64,000 bases of DNA from Streptomyces spinoverrucosus (lineage in GTDB: Bacteria; Actinomycetota; Actinomycetes; Streptomycetales; Streptomycetaceae): contig NZ_BJND01000023.1 of the NCBI RefSeq assembly GCF_006539505.1, positions 62,001 to 126,000 on the forward strand, read 5' to 3'. Below are positions 48,990 through 57,923 of this stretch, piece by piece (position 1 is the stretch's first letter; each line of letters opens with the position of its first letter). The notes under the pieces were generated by a model. The model did not search any database, had not been told where the DNA came from, and was given only the letters and a program-made list of their open reading frames with translations. A program made the position numbers and the translations under genes.

Positions 48990-49934
48990 ATGGAACTGAC
49001 GACCCTCGTCTCCCTCACCACCGGTGTCACCCTGCTGACCTGCGTCCTCGCCGTGGCCGGCCTGCACGCCTACGCCATGGGCAGGGCCCAGCGCCAGGCC
49101 CTGGTGGAGCGCCTGTCGTCCACCGGCCAGGTCCAGCCGGTCGGCCGCAGACGCCGGTTCCGCAATCTGGACCGCCGCCTGCGCCGTACGCAACTGGGCC
49201 GGAAGCTGGAGCTGCGGCTGCTGGCGACGGGTCTGGACGTGACGCCCGGCGAGTTCTTCGTCGCGATGCTCGCCGCGGTCGCCGGGCTGTGGCTGATCGG
49301 CCAGGCCACCCTCGCCCCCTTCTTCGGCCCGATCGCCGGGCTGCTGGGCGTCTGGGTGGCGGTCCAGTTCCTCAACTGGCAACGCCAGAAACGCATCGAG
49401 AAGTTCATCAACCAACTCCCCGAACTGGCCCGCATCCTGGCCAACGCCACCCAGGCCGGTCTCGCCCTGCGTACCGCGATCAGCATGGCGGCGGAGGAGC
49501 TGGAGGCGCCCGCTGGCGAGGAACTGGCCAAGGTGTCCAACCAGTTGGCGGTGGGCGCGTCGATGGACGAGGCGCTGGGGGAGATGGCCGACCGGCTGCC
49601 GTCCCGGGAACTGGTGGTCCTGGTCACCACGCTGGTGCTGTCGAACCGGGCCGGCGGCCAGCTGGTCAGCGCGCTTCGCAACCTCACGGAGACGCTGGAG
49701 GAGCGCAAGGAGACCCGCCGTGAGATCCGCACCCAGCTGTCGCAGGTGAGCATGACGTCGTACGCGGTCCCGGTCATGGGCGTCGGCTCGCTCTTCCTCA
49801 TGAACGGCGTCAAGGACGGCGCCTTGGACCGCATGACGGGCTCCCCGGTCGGCCAGGCCTGCGTGCTCATCGCGTTCGCGCTGTACGCCGTCGGCTTCGT
49901 GATGATCCGCCGCCTGTCCCGCATCGACGTCTGA
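48990..49934 (+). CDS. tadB: TadB, pilus assembly membrane protein
   Basis: A 314-residue protein with an N-terminal membrane helix, two central helices (LLAAVAGLWLIGQATL-type, FFGPIAGLLGVWVAVQF) and two at the C-terminus, surrounding a GspF/T2SSF cytoplasmic domain (LPELARILANATQAGLALRTAI, SNRAGGQLVSALRNLTETLEER in part). Together with TadC it forms the inner-membrane platform. ATG 48990 follows GGAG. Contains no oddity. Confidence 0.88.
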   Translation: MELTTLVSLTTGVTLLTCVLAVAGLHAYAMGRAQRQALVERLSSTGQVQPVGRRRRFRNLDRRLRRTQLGRKLELRLLATGLDVTPGEFFVAMLAAVAGLWLIGQATLAPFFGPIAGLLGVWVAVQFLNWQRQKRIEKFINQLPELARILANATQAGLALRTAISMAAEELEAPAGEELAKVSNQLAVGASMDEALGEMADRLPSRELVVLVTTLVLSNRAGGQLVSALRNLTETLEERKETRREIRTQLSQVSMTSYAVPVMGVGSLFLMNGVKDGALDRMTGSPVGQACVLIAFALYAVGFVMIRRLSRIDV

Positions 49935-49959
49935 GCGACTTGGAAGGGAGGGATCCGGC

Positions 49960-50847
49960 ATGGCACTTCTGCTGGCACTGCTGATGGGTGTGGGCGTCTG
50001 GGGCATCTTCGCCGGGATCCGGATGTACCGGGCGGAGGCGAAACTACCCAGCGACCTAGTCCTCGCCCTGGAGGTCGGCTCGACCCGCACGGGCGCGGTG
50101 GACTCGCTGGTCGACCGGATGGGCATGCGGTACGCCCCCGCCGTACTGCGTCTGATGGGCCCGAAGCAGGTCGCCAAGTACCGCCGCAAGATCGACCTGG
50201 CGGGCAACCCCGGCGGCCTGACGATCGACCGCTACGCGGCGCGCAGGGCGGTGTACGGCTTCCTGGGCGGCGTCGGCGGCCTGGTGTTCCTGCTCCAGGG
50301 CAACGTACTGATGACCCTGCTGCTGTTCGCCTTCGCCGCGTTCTGGACGGAGGTCGGTCTCTGGTCGGCGATCCGGGTCCGCAAGGACGTGATCGAGCGC
50401 ACGCTGCCGGACTTCCTCGACGTCCTCGCGGTCGTGGTCAGCGCGGGCCTCGGCTTCCGCCAGGCCCTCGACCGGGTCGCCTCGCGCTACGAGGGTCCGT
50501 GGGCCGACGAGATCCGTATCACCCTGCGTCAGATGGACCTCGGCATGAGCCGCCGCCAGGCCTTCGCGGAACTGCGGCGCCGCAATGACTCCGAGCAGGT
50601 CGCGATGTTCGTGACGGCGTTGCAGCAGGGGGAGGAGCTGGGGGCGCCGATCGTGGACACGCTGGTGTCGCTGGCGAAGGACATGCGGCGCACGGACGCG
50701 CAGAACGCGCGGCGCAAGGCGGCGCGGGCCGTACCCAAGGCCACGATGATGATCACGACGTTCATGGTGCCGGCGACGATGCTGCTGTTGGGGGCGGGGT
50801 TGTTGCTGGGCTCTGGGACGGACTTCGGCACGCTCACGGGTGAGTGA
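49960..50847 (+). CDS. tadC: TadC, pilus assembly membrane protein
   Basis: A 295-residue T2SSF-domain membrane protein, partner of TadB. The N-terminal helix is ALLLALLMGVGVWGIFAGI; the F domain includes LPDFLDVLAVVVSAGLGFRQAL and FVTALQQGEELGAPIVDTLV; the last hydrophobic segment is MMITTFMVPATMLLLGAGLLLGS (in part). ATG 49960 follows GGAAGGGAGG. The stop overlaps the histidine kinase GTG (GTGA), so pilus assembly and signalling genes are coupled. Confidence 0.88.
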   Translation: MALLLALLMGVGVWGIFAGIRMYRAEAKLPSDLVLALEVGSTRTGAVDSLVDRMGMRYAPAVLRLMGPKQVAKYRRKIDLAGNPGGLTIDRYAARRAVYGFLGGVGGLVFLLQGNVLMTLLLFAFAAFWTEVGLWSAIRVRKDVIERTLPDFLDVLAVVVSAGLGFRQALDRVASRYEGPWADEIRITLRQMDLGMSRRQAFAELRRRNDSEQVAMFVTALQQGEELGAPIVDTLVSLAKDMRRTDAQNARRKAARAVPKATMMITTFMVPATMLLLGAGLLLGSGTDFGTLTGE

Positions 50848-52211
50848 CGGGGATGACGATCACGCCGATGCCGCCGGTGGGGTGGGCGAGGGAGGGACCG
50901 TCGGGACTGACCATGGCGCATGAACGGAAAGCCGCCGAGGGTGCTCGGCCCTCACAGGGGCCACCCGCACCTGCACTGGCCCTCCAGCTCAACGCACTAC
51001 AGGCAATGTGCCGCCAAGTTTTCGGCTTCCGCCTGGCCATGATCGCCCTGGCCGCCCCCGCAGCCCTCCTCAACGCCTCCCCCGGCATCGGCGTACGCCT
51101 GGTAGGCGCAGCGGTCGTCGTCACCTTCATGGCCTCGTACGTCCTCTTCAGAGACTGGGAAAGCTTCGGCCCGCTACTCCTCCGCCACCCCACCCTCCTG
51201 GCGCTCGACACCCTCGTAGGCTCCCTCCCCCTGATCTCGGCGGGCCCCGACAGCACCCTCGCCTACGTCAGCGTCTGCACCCCCCTCCTCGCCGGCCTCG
51301 TCTACAGCTGGCGAGGCGCCGCGGTCTTCGCCTCCCTCCAGTCCCTGATCCTGCTCCTGGTCCACGCCACCCTCACGAAGACCCCGGACGCGACCCCCGC
51401 CGAAACCCTCCTCCTCCCCGGCCTCTGCGTCATCACGGGCGCACTCGGCTCCACCCTCCGCAACCTCATGCTCCGCTTCGGCGAAGCCACCCACGCCCTC
51501 ACCACGGTCCAGGCTCGCCTGGCCGTCACGGAGGCGGTGGCGGCGGAACGCGCCCGCCTTGCCCGTGAACTGCACGACTCGGTGGCCAAGACCCTGCACG
51601 GCGTGGCTCTGGCGGCGGACGGCCTGGCGGGTTCGGTCGACAAGCTGAATCCACCCCTGCTCAAACACCAGGCGGAGCTGGTGGCCCGCTCGGCCCGCCG
51701 AGCCGCAGCCGAGTCCCGCGAACTCCTCACGGACCTGCGCCGGGCATCGGACCCGACGCAGGGCATGGACGTGCTCGCGGAACTGGAAGCCCGTACAGCG
51801 GACTTCACGACCCGGACAGGCGTCCCCACCACCTACCACCCCACCGGTGACACGGCCGTACCCCCCGTCCCCCCGGCGGTGGCCCGCCACCTCCTCACGA
51901 TCGCGGCGGAGGCCATGGAAAACGCCCACCGCCACGCAAGCCCCACCCGAATCGACGTAACGGCAGGCATCGACGGAGACCTGCTCGTCCTCAGCATCTA
52001 CGACGACGGCCGCGGCCTCCCGCCCGGAACCACCCTCGAACAACTCCGCCGAACAGGCCACTTCGGCGTGGTCGGCATGGTCGAACGCGCCGCCTCGGTG
52101 GGCGCCCGCATCCGCATCGGCCGCGGCGACCACCCCAAGGGCACGGAAGTACGCCTGGAACTCCCGCTGGCGGCCCTCGACACGCGCACCAGAGAGGAGG
52201 CCGAAAGATGA
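50844..52211 (+). CDS. Sensor histidine kinase of the Tad locus (NarL/DesK-type)
   Basis: A 455-residue membrane kinase. Residues ~60-205 contain about six hydrophobic segments (FRLAMIALAAPAALLNA, VRLVGAAVVVTFMASYV and others). The dimerisation/H-box is ARELHDSVAKTLHG with H244, of HisKA_3 type; the ATPase domain follows (EAMENAHRHASPTRIDV N box, DDGRGLPP G1 box, HFGVVGMVERAASVGA G2 box). GTG 50844 overlaps the TadC stop; a later ATG 50913 (MAHERK) is an alternative. Its partner response regulator starts within its stop (ATGA). Confidence 0.85.
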   Translation: MTGMTITPMPPVGWAREGPSGLTMAHERKAAEGARPSQGPPAPALALQLNALQAMCRQVFGFRLAMIALAAPAALLNASPGIGVRLVGAAVVVTFMASYVLFRDWESFGPLLLRHPTLLALDTLVGSLPLISAGPDSTLAYVSVCTPLLAGLVYSWRGAAVFASLQSLILLLVHATLTKTPDATPAETLLLPGLCVITGALGSTLRNLMLRFGEATHALTTVQARLAVTEAVAAERARLARELHDSVAKTLHGVALAADGLAGSVDKLNPPLLKHQAELVARSARRAAAESRELLTDLRRASDPTQGMDVLAELEARTADFTTRTGVPTTYHPTGDTAVPPVPPAVARHLLTIAAEAMENAHRHASPTRIDVTAGIDGDLLVLSIYDDGRGLPPGTTLEQLRRTGHFGVVGMVERAASVGARIRIGRGDHPKGTEVRLELPLAALDTRTREEAER

Positions 52212-52918
52212 CATCGCTCCGTGTGGTCGTGGCCGACGACAACCCCGTGGTCCGCGCGGGCCTCACCGCCCTCCTCTCGGGCCGTGAGGACATCACGGTC
52301 GTGGCGGAGGCGGCGGACGGCCAAGAGGCGTACGAGGCGGCCAGGGCCCACCGCCCCGACGTGATCCTCCTGGACGTCCGCATGCCGGGCGTGGACGGCA
52401 TCGCGGCGCTCCCGTACCTCGTAAAGCTCGCCCCCGTCGTCATGCTCACCTACAGCCGCGAGCCGGAGATCGTCGAGGAGGCGCTGCGGCGAGGGGCGGA
52501 CGGTTACCTGGTCCACGGCGAGTTCACGGCGGACCAACTGGTGGCGGCGGTACGGGACATCAAACGGGGCAGGCCCCACTTCACCGCGACGGCGGCAGGG
52601 GCGCTCCTTGCCCGGCTCAGAGCCACATCAAATGCGACTGCAAACTCTGATGCCCCAACAGCGCCTAATTCTTCGGAAAACCTTTCGCAAGTGCAACCGG
52701 TTGTGGCACAGTCGTCGTCATACCGGTCACGGTTCCAACTCAGCGCGAGGGAGGCGGAGATCATGGACCTCATCGCATCCGGCATGAACAACCAGCAAAT
52801 CGCCGCCACGTGCTTCATCAGCGAGAAGACGGTCAAGAACCACATCAACCGCATCTTCGCCAAGCTCCACAGCACCAGCCGCTCGGAAGCCACGGCGAAG
52901 TGGCTGGGGTTGGGGTGA
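52208..52918 (+). CDS. LuxR/NarL-family response regulator of the Tad locus
   Basis: A 236-residue DNA-binding protein. Receiver domain 1-120 (VVVADDNPVVRAGL, D56 in VILLDVRMPG, Thr/Lys later: LTYSRE). Linker ~135-172 and LuxR HTH at ~175-236 (LSAREAEIMDLIASGMNNQQ, then EKTVKNHINRIFAKL). ATG 52208 overlaps the kinase stop. The linker (nt ~52621-52735) uses codons rare in this genome (AAT, ACT, TCT, CCT, CTT), described under findings. It very probably controls the pilus operon in response to the kinase. Confidence 0.9.
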   Translation: MTSLRVVVADDNPVVRAGLTALLSGREDITVVAEAADGQEAYEAARAHRPDVILLDVRMPGVDGIAALPYLVKLAPVVMLTYSREPEIVEEALRRGADGYLVHGEFTADQLVAAVRDIKRGRPHFTATAAGALLARLRATSNATANSDAPTAPNSSENLSQVQPVVAQSSSYRSRFQLSAREAEIMDLIASGMNNQQIAATCFISEKTVKNHINRIFAKLHSTSRSEATAKWLGLG

Positions 52919-53041
52919 CGACGATGGACCGTCCGTCAGCGCATGATTGGGCCCACGATTGGGCCCCGGGACCCTCTGCCAACCCCGGCGTTCCGCCGTA
53001 CGCTCCCGGCACCGAAGCCGAGTCACCCGGAGGGCAACGCC

Positions 53042-53239
53042 ATGAACAACTGGATGAACACCACGGTCTCGCACCTTCGCGCCCGCGTCGCCCGCAACGA
53101 CAAGGGGCAGACGGCGGTGGAGTATTTGGGGATCATCGCGGTTGTCGTGGCGATCGTACTGGCCATTACCGGCACGGACATCGGGCAGTCGATCTACGAC
53201 GCCATCGTGGACAAGATCGACGAGGTCACCGGAGGTTGA
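53042..53239 (+). CDS. Flp/Fap-type pilin
   Basis: A 65-residue pilin precursor. The N-terminal stretch (MNNWMNTTVSHLRARVARND) is followed by KGQTAVEYLGIIAVVVAIVL (single hydrophobic helix with the E of the 'VEY' signature) and a hydrophilic tail (SIYDAIVDKIDEVTGG). This is the structural subunit of the Tad (Flp) pilus. ATG 53042 follows GGAGGG. The stop (TGA at 53237-53239) overlaps the TTG start of the next gene. Confidence 0.85.
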   Translation: MNNWMNTTVSHLRARVARNDKGQTAVEYLGIIAVVVAIVLAITGTDIGQSIYDAIVDKIDEVTGG

Positions 53240-53847
53240 CGCGGCTTAGCAGGTACGACGACACAGGGCAGGCCTTCCCCATCTACATCACGGTGGTGGC
53301 GGGCCTGCTTTTTCTCGCGTTCGCGTACCTTGCGGTCGGCCAGGCCGGGGCGACTCGCAACGAGGCTCAAACGGCGGCGGACGCCGCAGCGCTCGCAGCA
53401 GCGCAGGATCTTCGGGATCAGCTCGCGGGCCAGTGGCTGGAGAACGTGCTGGACCCGGACTCGTGGCAGGGCATCTTCGACGGCAACGTGGGGGCAGCCA
53501 ACTCCTGCTGGCGCGCAGATCAGCTCGCTGCGCAGAACGACGCGCGAGTGACCGGTTGTGATCCGGAGCTCCTCGGCTACACGGTCGGCATCGAGACCAC
53601 TGAGCCCGTCGGAGACACCATCGTGCCCGGTACGGAGGACATGTACGCGACGGCAACCGCCACTGCCGTCATCGAGCCGCGCTGTTCGTTCGAACTAACT
53701 GGCGAGGATGCGGGTGACGATGTCCTGCCGGACCTGGACTGCAAGGACAGGGACTGGGACCTGGACCCGGATGACCTGGACATCCTGCCGGCACCCGAGG
53801 ACCTCTTCGACGTCCATCTGGCCGACTCACAAGCGAACGACGAGTGA
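53236..53847 (+). CDS. TadG-like / pilus assembly protein with a membrane helix and acidic tail
   Basis: A 203-residue protein. Residues ~8-30 form one hydrophobic segment (AFPIYITVVAGLLFLAFAYLAV), the TadE/G-type pattern; then a putative helix (ARNEAQTAADAAALAAAQDL). The remainder is extracellular with several cysteines, and the C-terminus is rich in Asp (DLDCKDRDWDLDPDDLDILPAPEDL, in part). No ATG/GTG precedes the helix in frame, so TTG 53236, overlapping the pilin stop and directly after GGAGG, is the most likely start. Its position after the pilin is normal for TadG/Flp-assembly proteins. Confidence 0.7.
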   Translation: MTRLSRYDDTGQAFPIYITVVAGLLFLAFAYLAVGQAGATRNEAQTAADAAALAAAQDLRDQLAGQWLENVLDPDSWQGIFDGNVGAANSCWRADQLAAQNDARVTGCDPELLGYTVGIETTEPVGDTIVPGTEDMYATATATAVIEPRCSFELTGEDAGDDVLPDLDCKDRDWDLDPDDLDILPAPEDLFDVHLADSQANDE

Positions 53848-53863
53848 TGAAGGAAATGGAGTC

Positions 53864-54445
53864 ATGAGCATTCGGTTCACTACGAAGGCCCGCAGGGGGA
53901 TGGTCGCACTGACTGTTGCGGCTGGTCTGGCCCTCGGTGTGGCCGGTTGCGGCAGCGGCGGTGGCGGTGAGGACAAGAAGCCGAACAATTCCGCGTCCAC
54001 TTCCGAGGAAGGCAGGCTGCAACCGAGTGCTCAGGAAGGCACGGATGAACCCTTGGTCGAACTCCGCGGCGAGGACGGCCTCATCCTGCAGATCACCTCA
54101 GCCACCAGGGACTCCGGCGGTTTCGTGACCGTCAGCGGTGAGTTGAAGAACGACGGAGACGAGTCGGTTCGGGTCTCGGTGCGCACCGCAGGTGACGAGA
54201 CGGAGATCATCAGACACGGCTCGTCGCTCGGTGGAGCGACGCTCGTGGATTCGGCGAGCAAGAAGCGCTACTACGTACTGCGGGACACGGACGGCCGCCC
54301 ACTGACCACGACGAGCATCCCGAGGATCAAGGGCGGCGCTTCCATCCCCGTATTCATGCAGTTCCCCGCGCCACCGACCAGCACAACCGAAGTCTCCTTC
54401 CAACTGCCGACGTTCGCCAGCGGCACCATCACCATCTCCGGTTGA
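53864..54445 (+). CDS. Putative lipoprotein of the Tad locus
   Basis: A 193-residue secreted lipoprotein. Residues 1-28 are a lipoprotein signal peptide with lipobox LGVAGCGSG (Cys ~29). A serine/glycine-rich and acidic linker follows, then a beta-rich domain (~60-190: LILQITSATRDSGGFVTVSG, VRVSVRTAGDETEIIR, VFMQFPAPPTSTTEVSFQLP). The fold looks like a Ig-like/DUF4352-type extracellular domain. ATG 53864 follows AAGGAAATGGAG. Role in pilus assembly is suggested by position only. Confidence 0.75.
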   Translation: MSIRFTTKARRGMVALTVAAGLALGVAGCGSGGGGEDKKPNNSASTSEEGRLQPSAQEGTDEPLVELRGEDGLILQITSATRDSGGFVTVSGELKNDGDESVRVSVRTAGDETEIIRHGSSLGGATLVDSASKKRYYVLRDTDGRPLTTTSIPRIKGGASIPVFMQFPAPPTSTTEVSFQLPTFASGTITISG

Positions 54446-54453
54446 GGCCAGCC

Positions 54454-55083
54454 ATGACCCAAACCCGCCTCACCATGACCGCACTCACCACCGCCACATT
54501 CCTCCTCACCACGACCCTCTACGCCACCACAACAGCCCACGCCAAAGACGACCCCAGCGTCCCCCCAGGCACCGAAGCCACCGCCTCCGCCCCCGTCGAA
54601 GTCGACCCCAACGACCCCGACCTCAAGCTCCCGGAAGGCGCCACCCTCGCCGAACCCAAGGTCCTGGACATCAAGCAGGTCGTCGAAGACCAGAGCGGCG
54701 ACGAACGCCGCGAGGACACCAACGCGGACGTCAAGTTCGCCCTCCAGGCCGAAGTCCTGTTCGGCAAGGACAGCGCAAAACTCAGCGCCGAGTCGAAGGC
54801 CCGCATCTCCGCGATCGCCGAGGAGATCAACACCCAGAACGCCACAAAGGTCCGCGTCTTCGGCTTCACGGACAACCTTGGATCCTCCGCCCACGGCGAC
54901 ACCCTCTCCCGCAGCCGCGCCAACGCCGTACACGACGTCCTCGACTCGGAACTGAACGACTCCAACATCACCTTCGAGGTACGCGGCTACGGCGAGCAGT
55001 ACCCCATCGCGGACAACTCAACAGAATCCGGCCGCAAGAAGAACCGCCGGGTGGAGGTGTCTTTCCCTCGCAGTGATGGTTGA
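54454..55083 (+). CDS. OmpA-C-like peptidoglycan-binding protein
   Basis: A 209-residue secreted protein. Signal peptide 1-30 (…TATFLLTTTLYATTTAHA). Residues ~95-205 are an OmpA C-terminal (MotB-type) domain: EVLFGKDSAKLSAESKARIS, FGFTDNLGSSAHGDTLSRSRANAV in part and RGYGEQYPIADNSTESGRKKNRRVEV in part, with the Asp/Arg pair that binds peptidoglycan. In a Gram-positive it would tie the pilus machinery to the wall. ATG 54454. It ends the Tad locus. Confidence 0.85.
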   Translation: MTQTRLTMTALTTATFLLTTTLYATTTAHAKDDPSVPPGTEATASAPVEVDPNDPDLKLPEGATLAEPKVLDIKQVVEDQSGDERREDTNADVKFALQAEVLFGKDSAKLSAESKARISAIAEEINTQNATKVRVFGFTDNLGSSAHGDTLSRSRANAVHDVLDSELNDSNITFEVRGYGEQYPIADNSTESGRKKNRRVEVSFPRSDG

Positions 55084-55291
55084 TTCTCCGCGACCAGCTG
55101 CCATGGGAGCCGGCGGGGCTGTGTGGGTCGAGGTGGCCCCGGAGGCAGCTCGCCACGTGTCGGCGGTCATGACGTAGGGTCGATGTATCGGAGTAGAAAC
55201 GTGCTCTGGGGCCGAGCAGATGGCCGGACAGGGAGTACGCGCACACGCGGTATCGGACGATCCACCACTTCTTCCGCGGAAGGAGTGCGTC

Positions 55292-56194
55292 ATGAGGGCA
55301 GCACAGTTCAGCCGGTTCGGTGGCCCGGAGGTCCTTGAGATCGTTGACCTCCCTGATCCCCACCCCGGTGCCGGAGAGATACGGATCAAGGTCCGTGCCG
55401 CGGGGATCAACGCCAGCGACTGGAAAAAGCGTCAGGGCCTGATGGACCAGGAGCTGCCACAGACCCTGGGCTACGAGGCTGCGGGCATCGTCGACGAGAT
55501 CGGCGACGGTGTCTCGGGCGTCACGGTTGGCGACCGGGTCTTCGGAGCCTCACCATACGGCGCCGCCCAAGCGGAGTTGGCCCTGCTGTCATATTGGGCC
55601 CCGATCCCGAACTCGCTGGACTATGCGAGGTCTGCAGCGATCCCCGCGGCCGCCGAGACCGCAGCGCGCTCGCTCGACCAGCTTGGCGTCACAGCGGGCA
55701 GCACCGTGCTCATCAACGGGGCATCCGGCAGCGTCGGGAGTGCCGCTGTCCAACTCGCCATGGAGCGCGGCGCGCGCGTCATCGGCACGGGTAGTCCGGG
55801 CACGCACGATGCCCTCCGCCTGCTCGGGGCCGAGCCGGTGGCATACAGCGACGGTATGCCAGAGCGAGTCCGGGCAATCATGCCGTCGGGTGTCGATTTC
55901 GCGCTGGACGTCGCCGGCAGCGGCGTCCTTCCCGAACTCGTGGAACTCGTGGGCGCGCCCGAGCACGTGATCACGGTCGCCGACTTCCACGGCGCGCAGC
56001 AGACGGGCATTCGCTTCAGTCACGGCGACACCGGCCGCGCCACCTACGCGCTGGCCCAGGACGCTCAAATGGCCGAAACTGGACGCTTCTCCATCCAGGT
56101 CGGCCAGACCTTCCCCTTGACCGAGGTGGCCCACGCGCACCGCGTCGGCGAAGCCGGGACCGTGCGCGGCAAGCTCGTACTACTCGTGGACTGA
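55292..56194 (+). CDS. Zinc-free NADP-dependent oxidoreductase (quinone reductase/MDR type)
   Basis: A 300-residue cytoplasmic enzyme of the medium-chain dehydrogenase superfamily. The catalytic-zinc cysteines are missing; GYEAAGIVDEIGDGVSG and NGASGSVGSAAVQLA (NADPH-binding) are in place. It probably reduces quinones or other electrophiles. ATG 55292 follows GGAAGGAGTGC. It stands alone with about 200 bases of non-coding DNA upstream. Confidence 0.85.
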   Translation: MRAAQFSRFGGPEVLEIVDLPDPHPGAGEIRIKVRAAGINASDWKKRQGLMDQELPQTLGYEAAGIVDEIGDGVSGVTVGDRVFGASPYGAAQAELALLSYWAPIPNSLDYARSAAIPAAAETAARSLDQLGVTAGSTVLINGASGSVGSAAVQLAMERGARVIGTGSPGTHDALRLLGAEPVAYSDGMPERVRAIMPSGVDFALDVAGSGVLPELVELVGAPEHVITVADFHGAQQTGIRFSHGDTGRATYALAQDAQMAETGRFSIQVGQTFPLTEVAHAHRVGEAGTVRGKLVLLVD

Positions 56195-56438
56195 CCGGCC
56201 TTCAAAGGGACTTTTCACGATTGAAGCGTGCCACCACCCGGCTCGCGCGTATGTGGGCGGGGCTGCCGTACGCGGGTGCGTCGCCCTGCGCCCCGATCAC
56301 CCCTGAGCGGCCCCCGACCCGACCCGGAAAACACCCTGACAGGGGCACCACACGGGCAACAGTGCACCTAACGTGACGACGGTGCCCCGGCCGGGCCCGC
56401 ACGCCCTGACACAACCGCTCTCTTCACGAGGAGGATCC

Positions 56439-57923
56439 ATGCCGTTAAGGGGCAGATCCGCACTGCGGCGCATCGTCACGCGGGGCACGACCATGGCCGT
56501 GGGAGCCGCCATGGCCCTCATCACCGGCCTCGCCGCCGCTCCCGCGGTCCACGCGTCGCCGTCTGCCACCGGGGCCCTGAGGTGGGCGCCGTGTGAAGAC
56601 CCGGAGAAGCCGGGCGCCGAGTGCGCCGCTCTTTCGGTGCCGGTCGACTGGGCCCACCCGGACGGGCCGAGACTCGACCTGGCCGTGGCCCGCCGCAAGG
56701 CCACCGACCCCGGCGCACGCGTCGGCTCGATGGTGTTCGGGCCCGGTGGGCCGGGCGACTCGGGTGTGGAGATGGTGGTGGGCCGTATCAGCCGGTTCAG
56801 CCCCGAGGTCCGCCGCAGGTTCGACATCGTCAGCTTCGACCCGCGCGGCGTGGGCCGCAGCAACCCGGTGACCTGCTCCGACGACCTGCTTGCCGAGCGG
56901 CCGTCACCGGAGCTGAAGAGCCAGGCGGACTTCGACGCCACCACGGCGTACAACAGGCGGCTCCGTGCGGACTGCCGGGCCCGTACCGGCCCGGTGTTCG
57001 ACCACATTGACACCGCCCAGACGGTCCGGGACCTGGACGCCCTCCGGGCCGCCCTCGGCGAGGGGAAACTGACCTTCCACGGCAGCTCGTACGGCACGCT
57101 GCTCGGGGCGCAGTACGCCGAGACCTACCCGCGCCGCGTGCGCGCGATGGTGCTGGAGAGCGTCATGGACCACAGCGTCCCGACCACCCGTGACTTCCTG
57201 CGGGCCGCGGCGGCCACGGCAGAGGATTCATTCCAGGAGTTCGTGAAGTGGTGCGACGGTGCCGCGGACTGCGCGCTGCACGGCCGCGACGTCCGCGCCG
57301 TCTGGCAGGGGCTGTTGGCGCGGGCCGGGCGCGGCGAGCTGGAGGACCCGGCGAAGCCGGGCATCTCGCTGTCGTCCTCGGACCTGGTCAACAAGGTCGC
57401 GTTCCGGAGGTTCTACGGGGCCGATTACGCGGGCCTGGCCACGGCGATCGCGGGGATGGACGCGAGCAGGCCGCTGCCCGCGTCGCCCACCTCGATGGCG
57501 CCGCTGCCTGAGGCCACCCCGGTCTTCTGCGCGGACTGGCACCTGCCAGTGCGCGACTACCAGGAGTACGCCTCGCTCGTCGCCATGATGAACAGGACCG
57601 CGCCCGACCTGCCTTACCTGCTGCCGATCCACATGGCAGCGGCGTGCCTGGGCGCGCCGACCGCCAACCCGCAGCACCGCCTGGACGCACACGGTGCCCC
57701 GCCGATCCTGGTGTCCAACGCGCTGCACGACCCCGCCACCGGCTACCCGTGGGCGGTCTCGGTGGCCTGGCAACTCGGCCGCAGCGGCGTGCTCCTCACC
57801 TACGAGGGCCACGGCCACGGCAGCGTCACCAGCGGCCCGTGTATGGAGGACGCCGTGAACAGCTACCTCACCGACCTGGCAGTCCCACCACGGGGCACCA
57901 GCTGCCCCGCCGTGCCGTCCTGA
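56439..57923 (+). CDS. Secreted alpha/beta hydrolase, tripeptidyl aminopeptidase-like
   Basis: A 494-residue extracellular peptidase of the S33/SlpD-Tap group. Signal peptide 1-38 (basic MPLRGRSALRRIVTR then AVGAAMALITGLAAAPAVHA). Catalytic residues: S217 in HGSSYGT, Asp in LHDPATGYPW near residue 430, His in EGHGHGS near 457. The N-terminal oxyanion region is GPGGPGDSG and the substrate-recognition segment WAPCEDPEKPGAECA is typical of the family. Codon 3 (56445-56447) is TTA, so translation should depend on the bldA tRNA. The ATG follows GAGGAGGATCC. Its role is to release tripeptides from extracellular proteins. Confidence 0.87.
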   Translation: MPLRGRSALRRIVTRGTTMAVGAAMALITGLAAAPAVHASPSATGALRWAPCEDPEKPGAECAALSVPVDWAHPDGPRLDLAVARRKATDPGARVGSMVFGPGGPGDSGVEMVVGRISRFSPEVRRRFDIVSFDPRGVGRSNPVTCSDDLLAERPSPELKSQADFDATTAYNRRLRADCRARTGPVFDHIDTAQTVRDLDALRAALGEGKLTFHGSSYGTLLGAQYAETYPRRVRAMVLESVMDHSVPTTRDFLRAAAATAEDSFQEFVKWCDGAADCALHGRDVRAVWQGLLARAGRGELEDPAKPGISLSSSDLVNKVAFRRFYGADYAGLATAIAGMDASRPLPASPTSMAPLPEATPVFCADWHLPVRDYQEYASLVAMMNRTAPDLPYLLPIHMAAACLGAPTANPQHRLDAHGAPPILVSNALHDPATGYPWAVSVAWQLGRSGVLLTYEGHGHGSVTSGPCMEDAVNSYLTDLAVPPRGTSCPAVPS

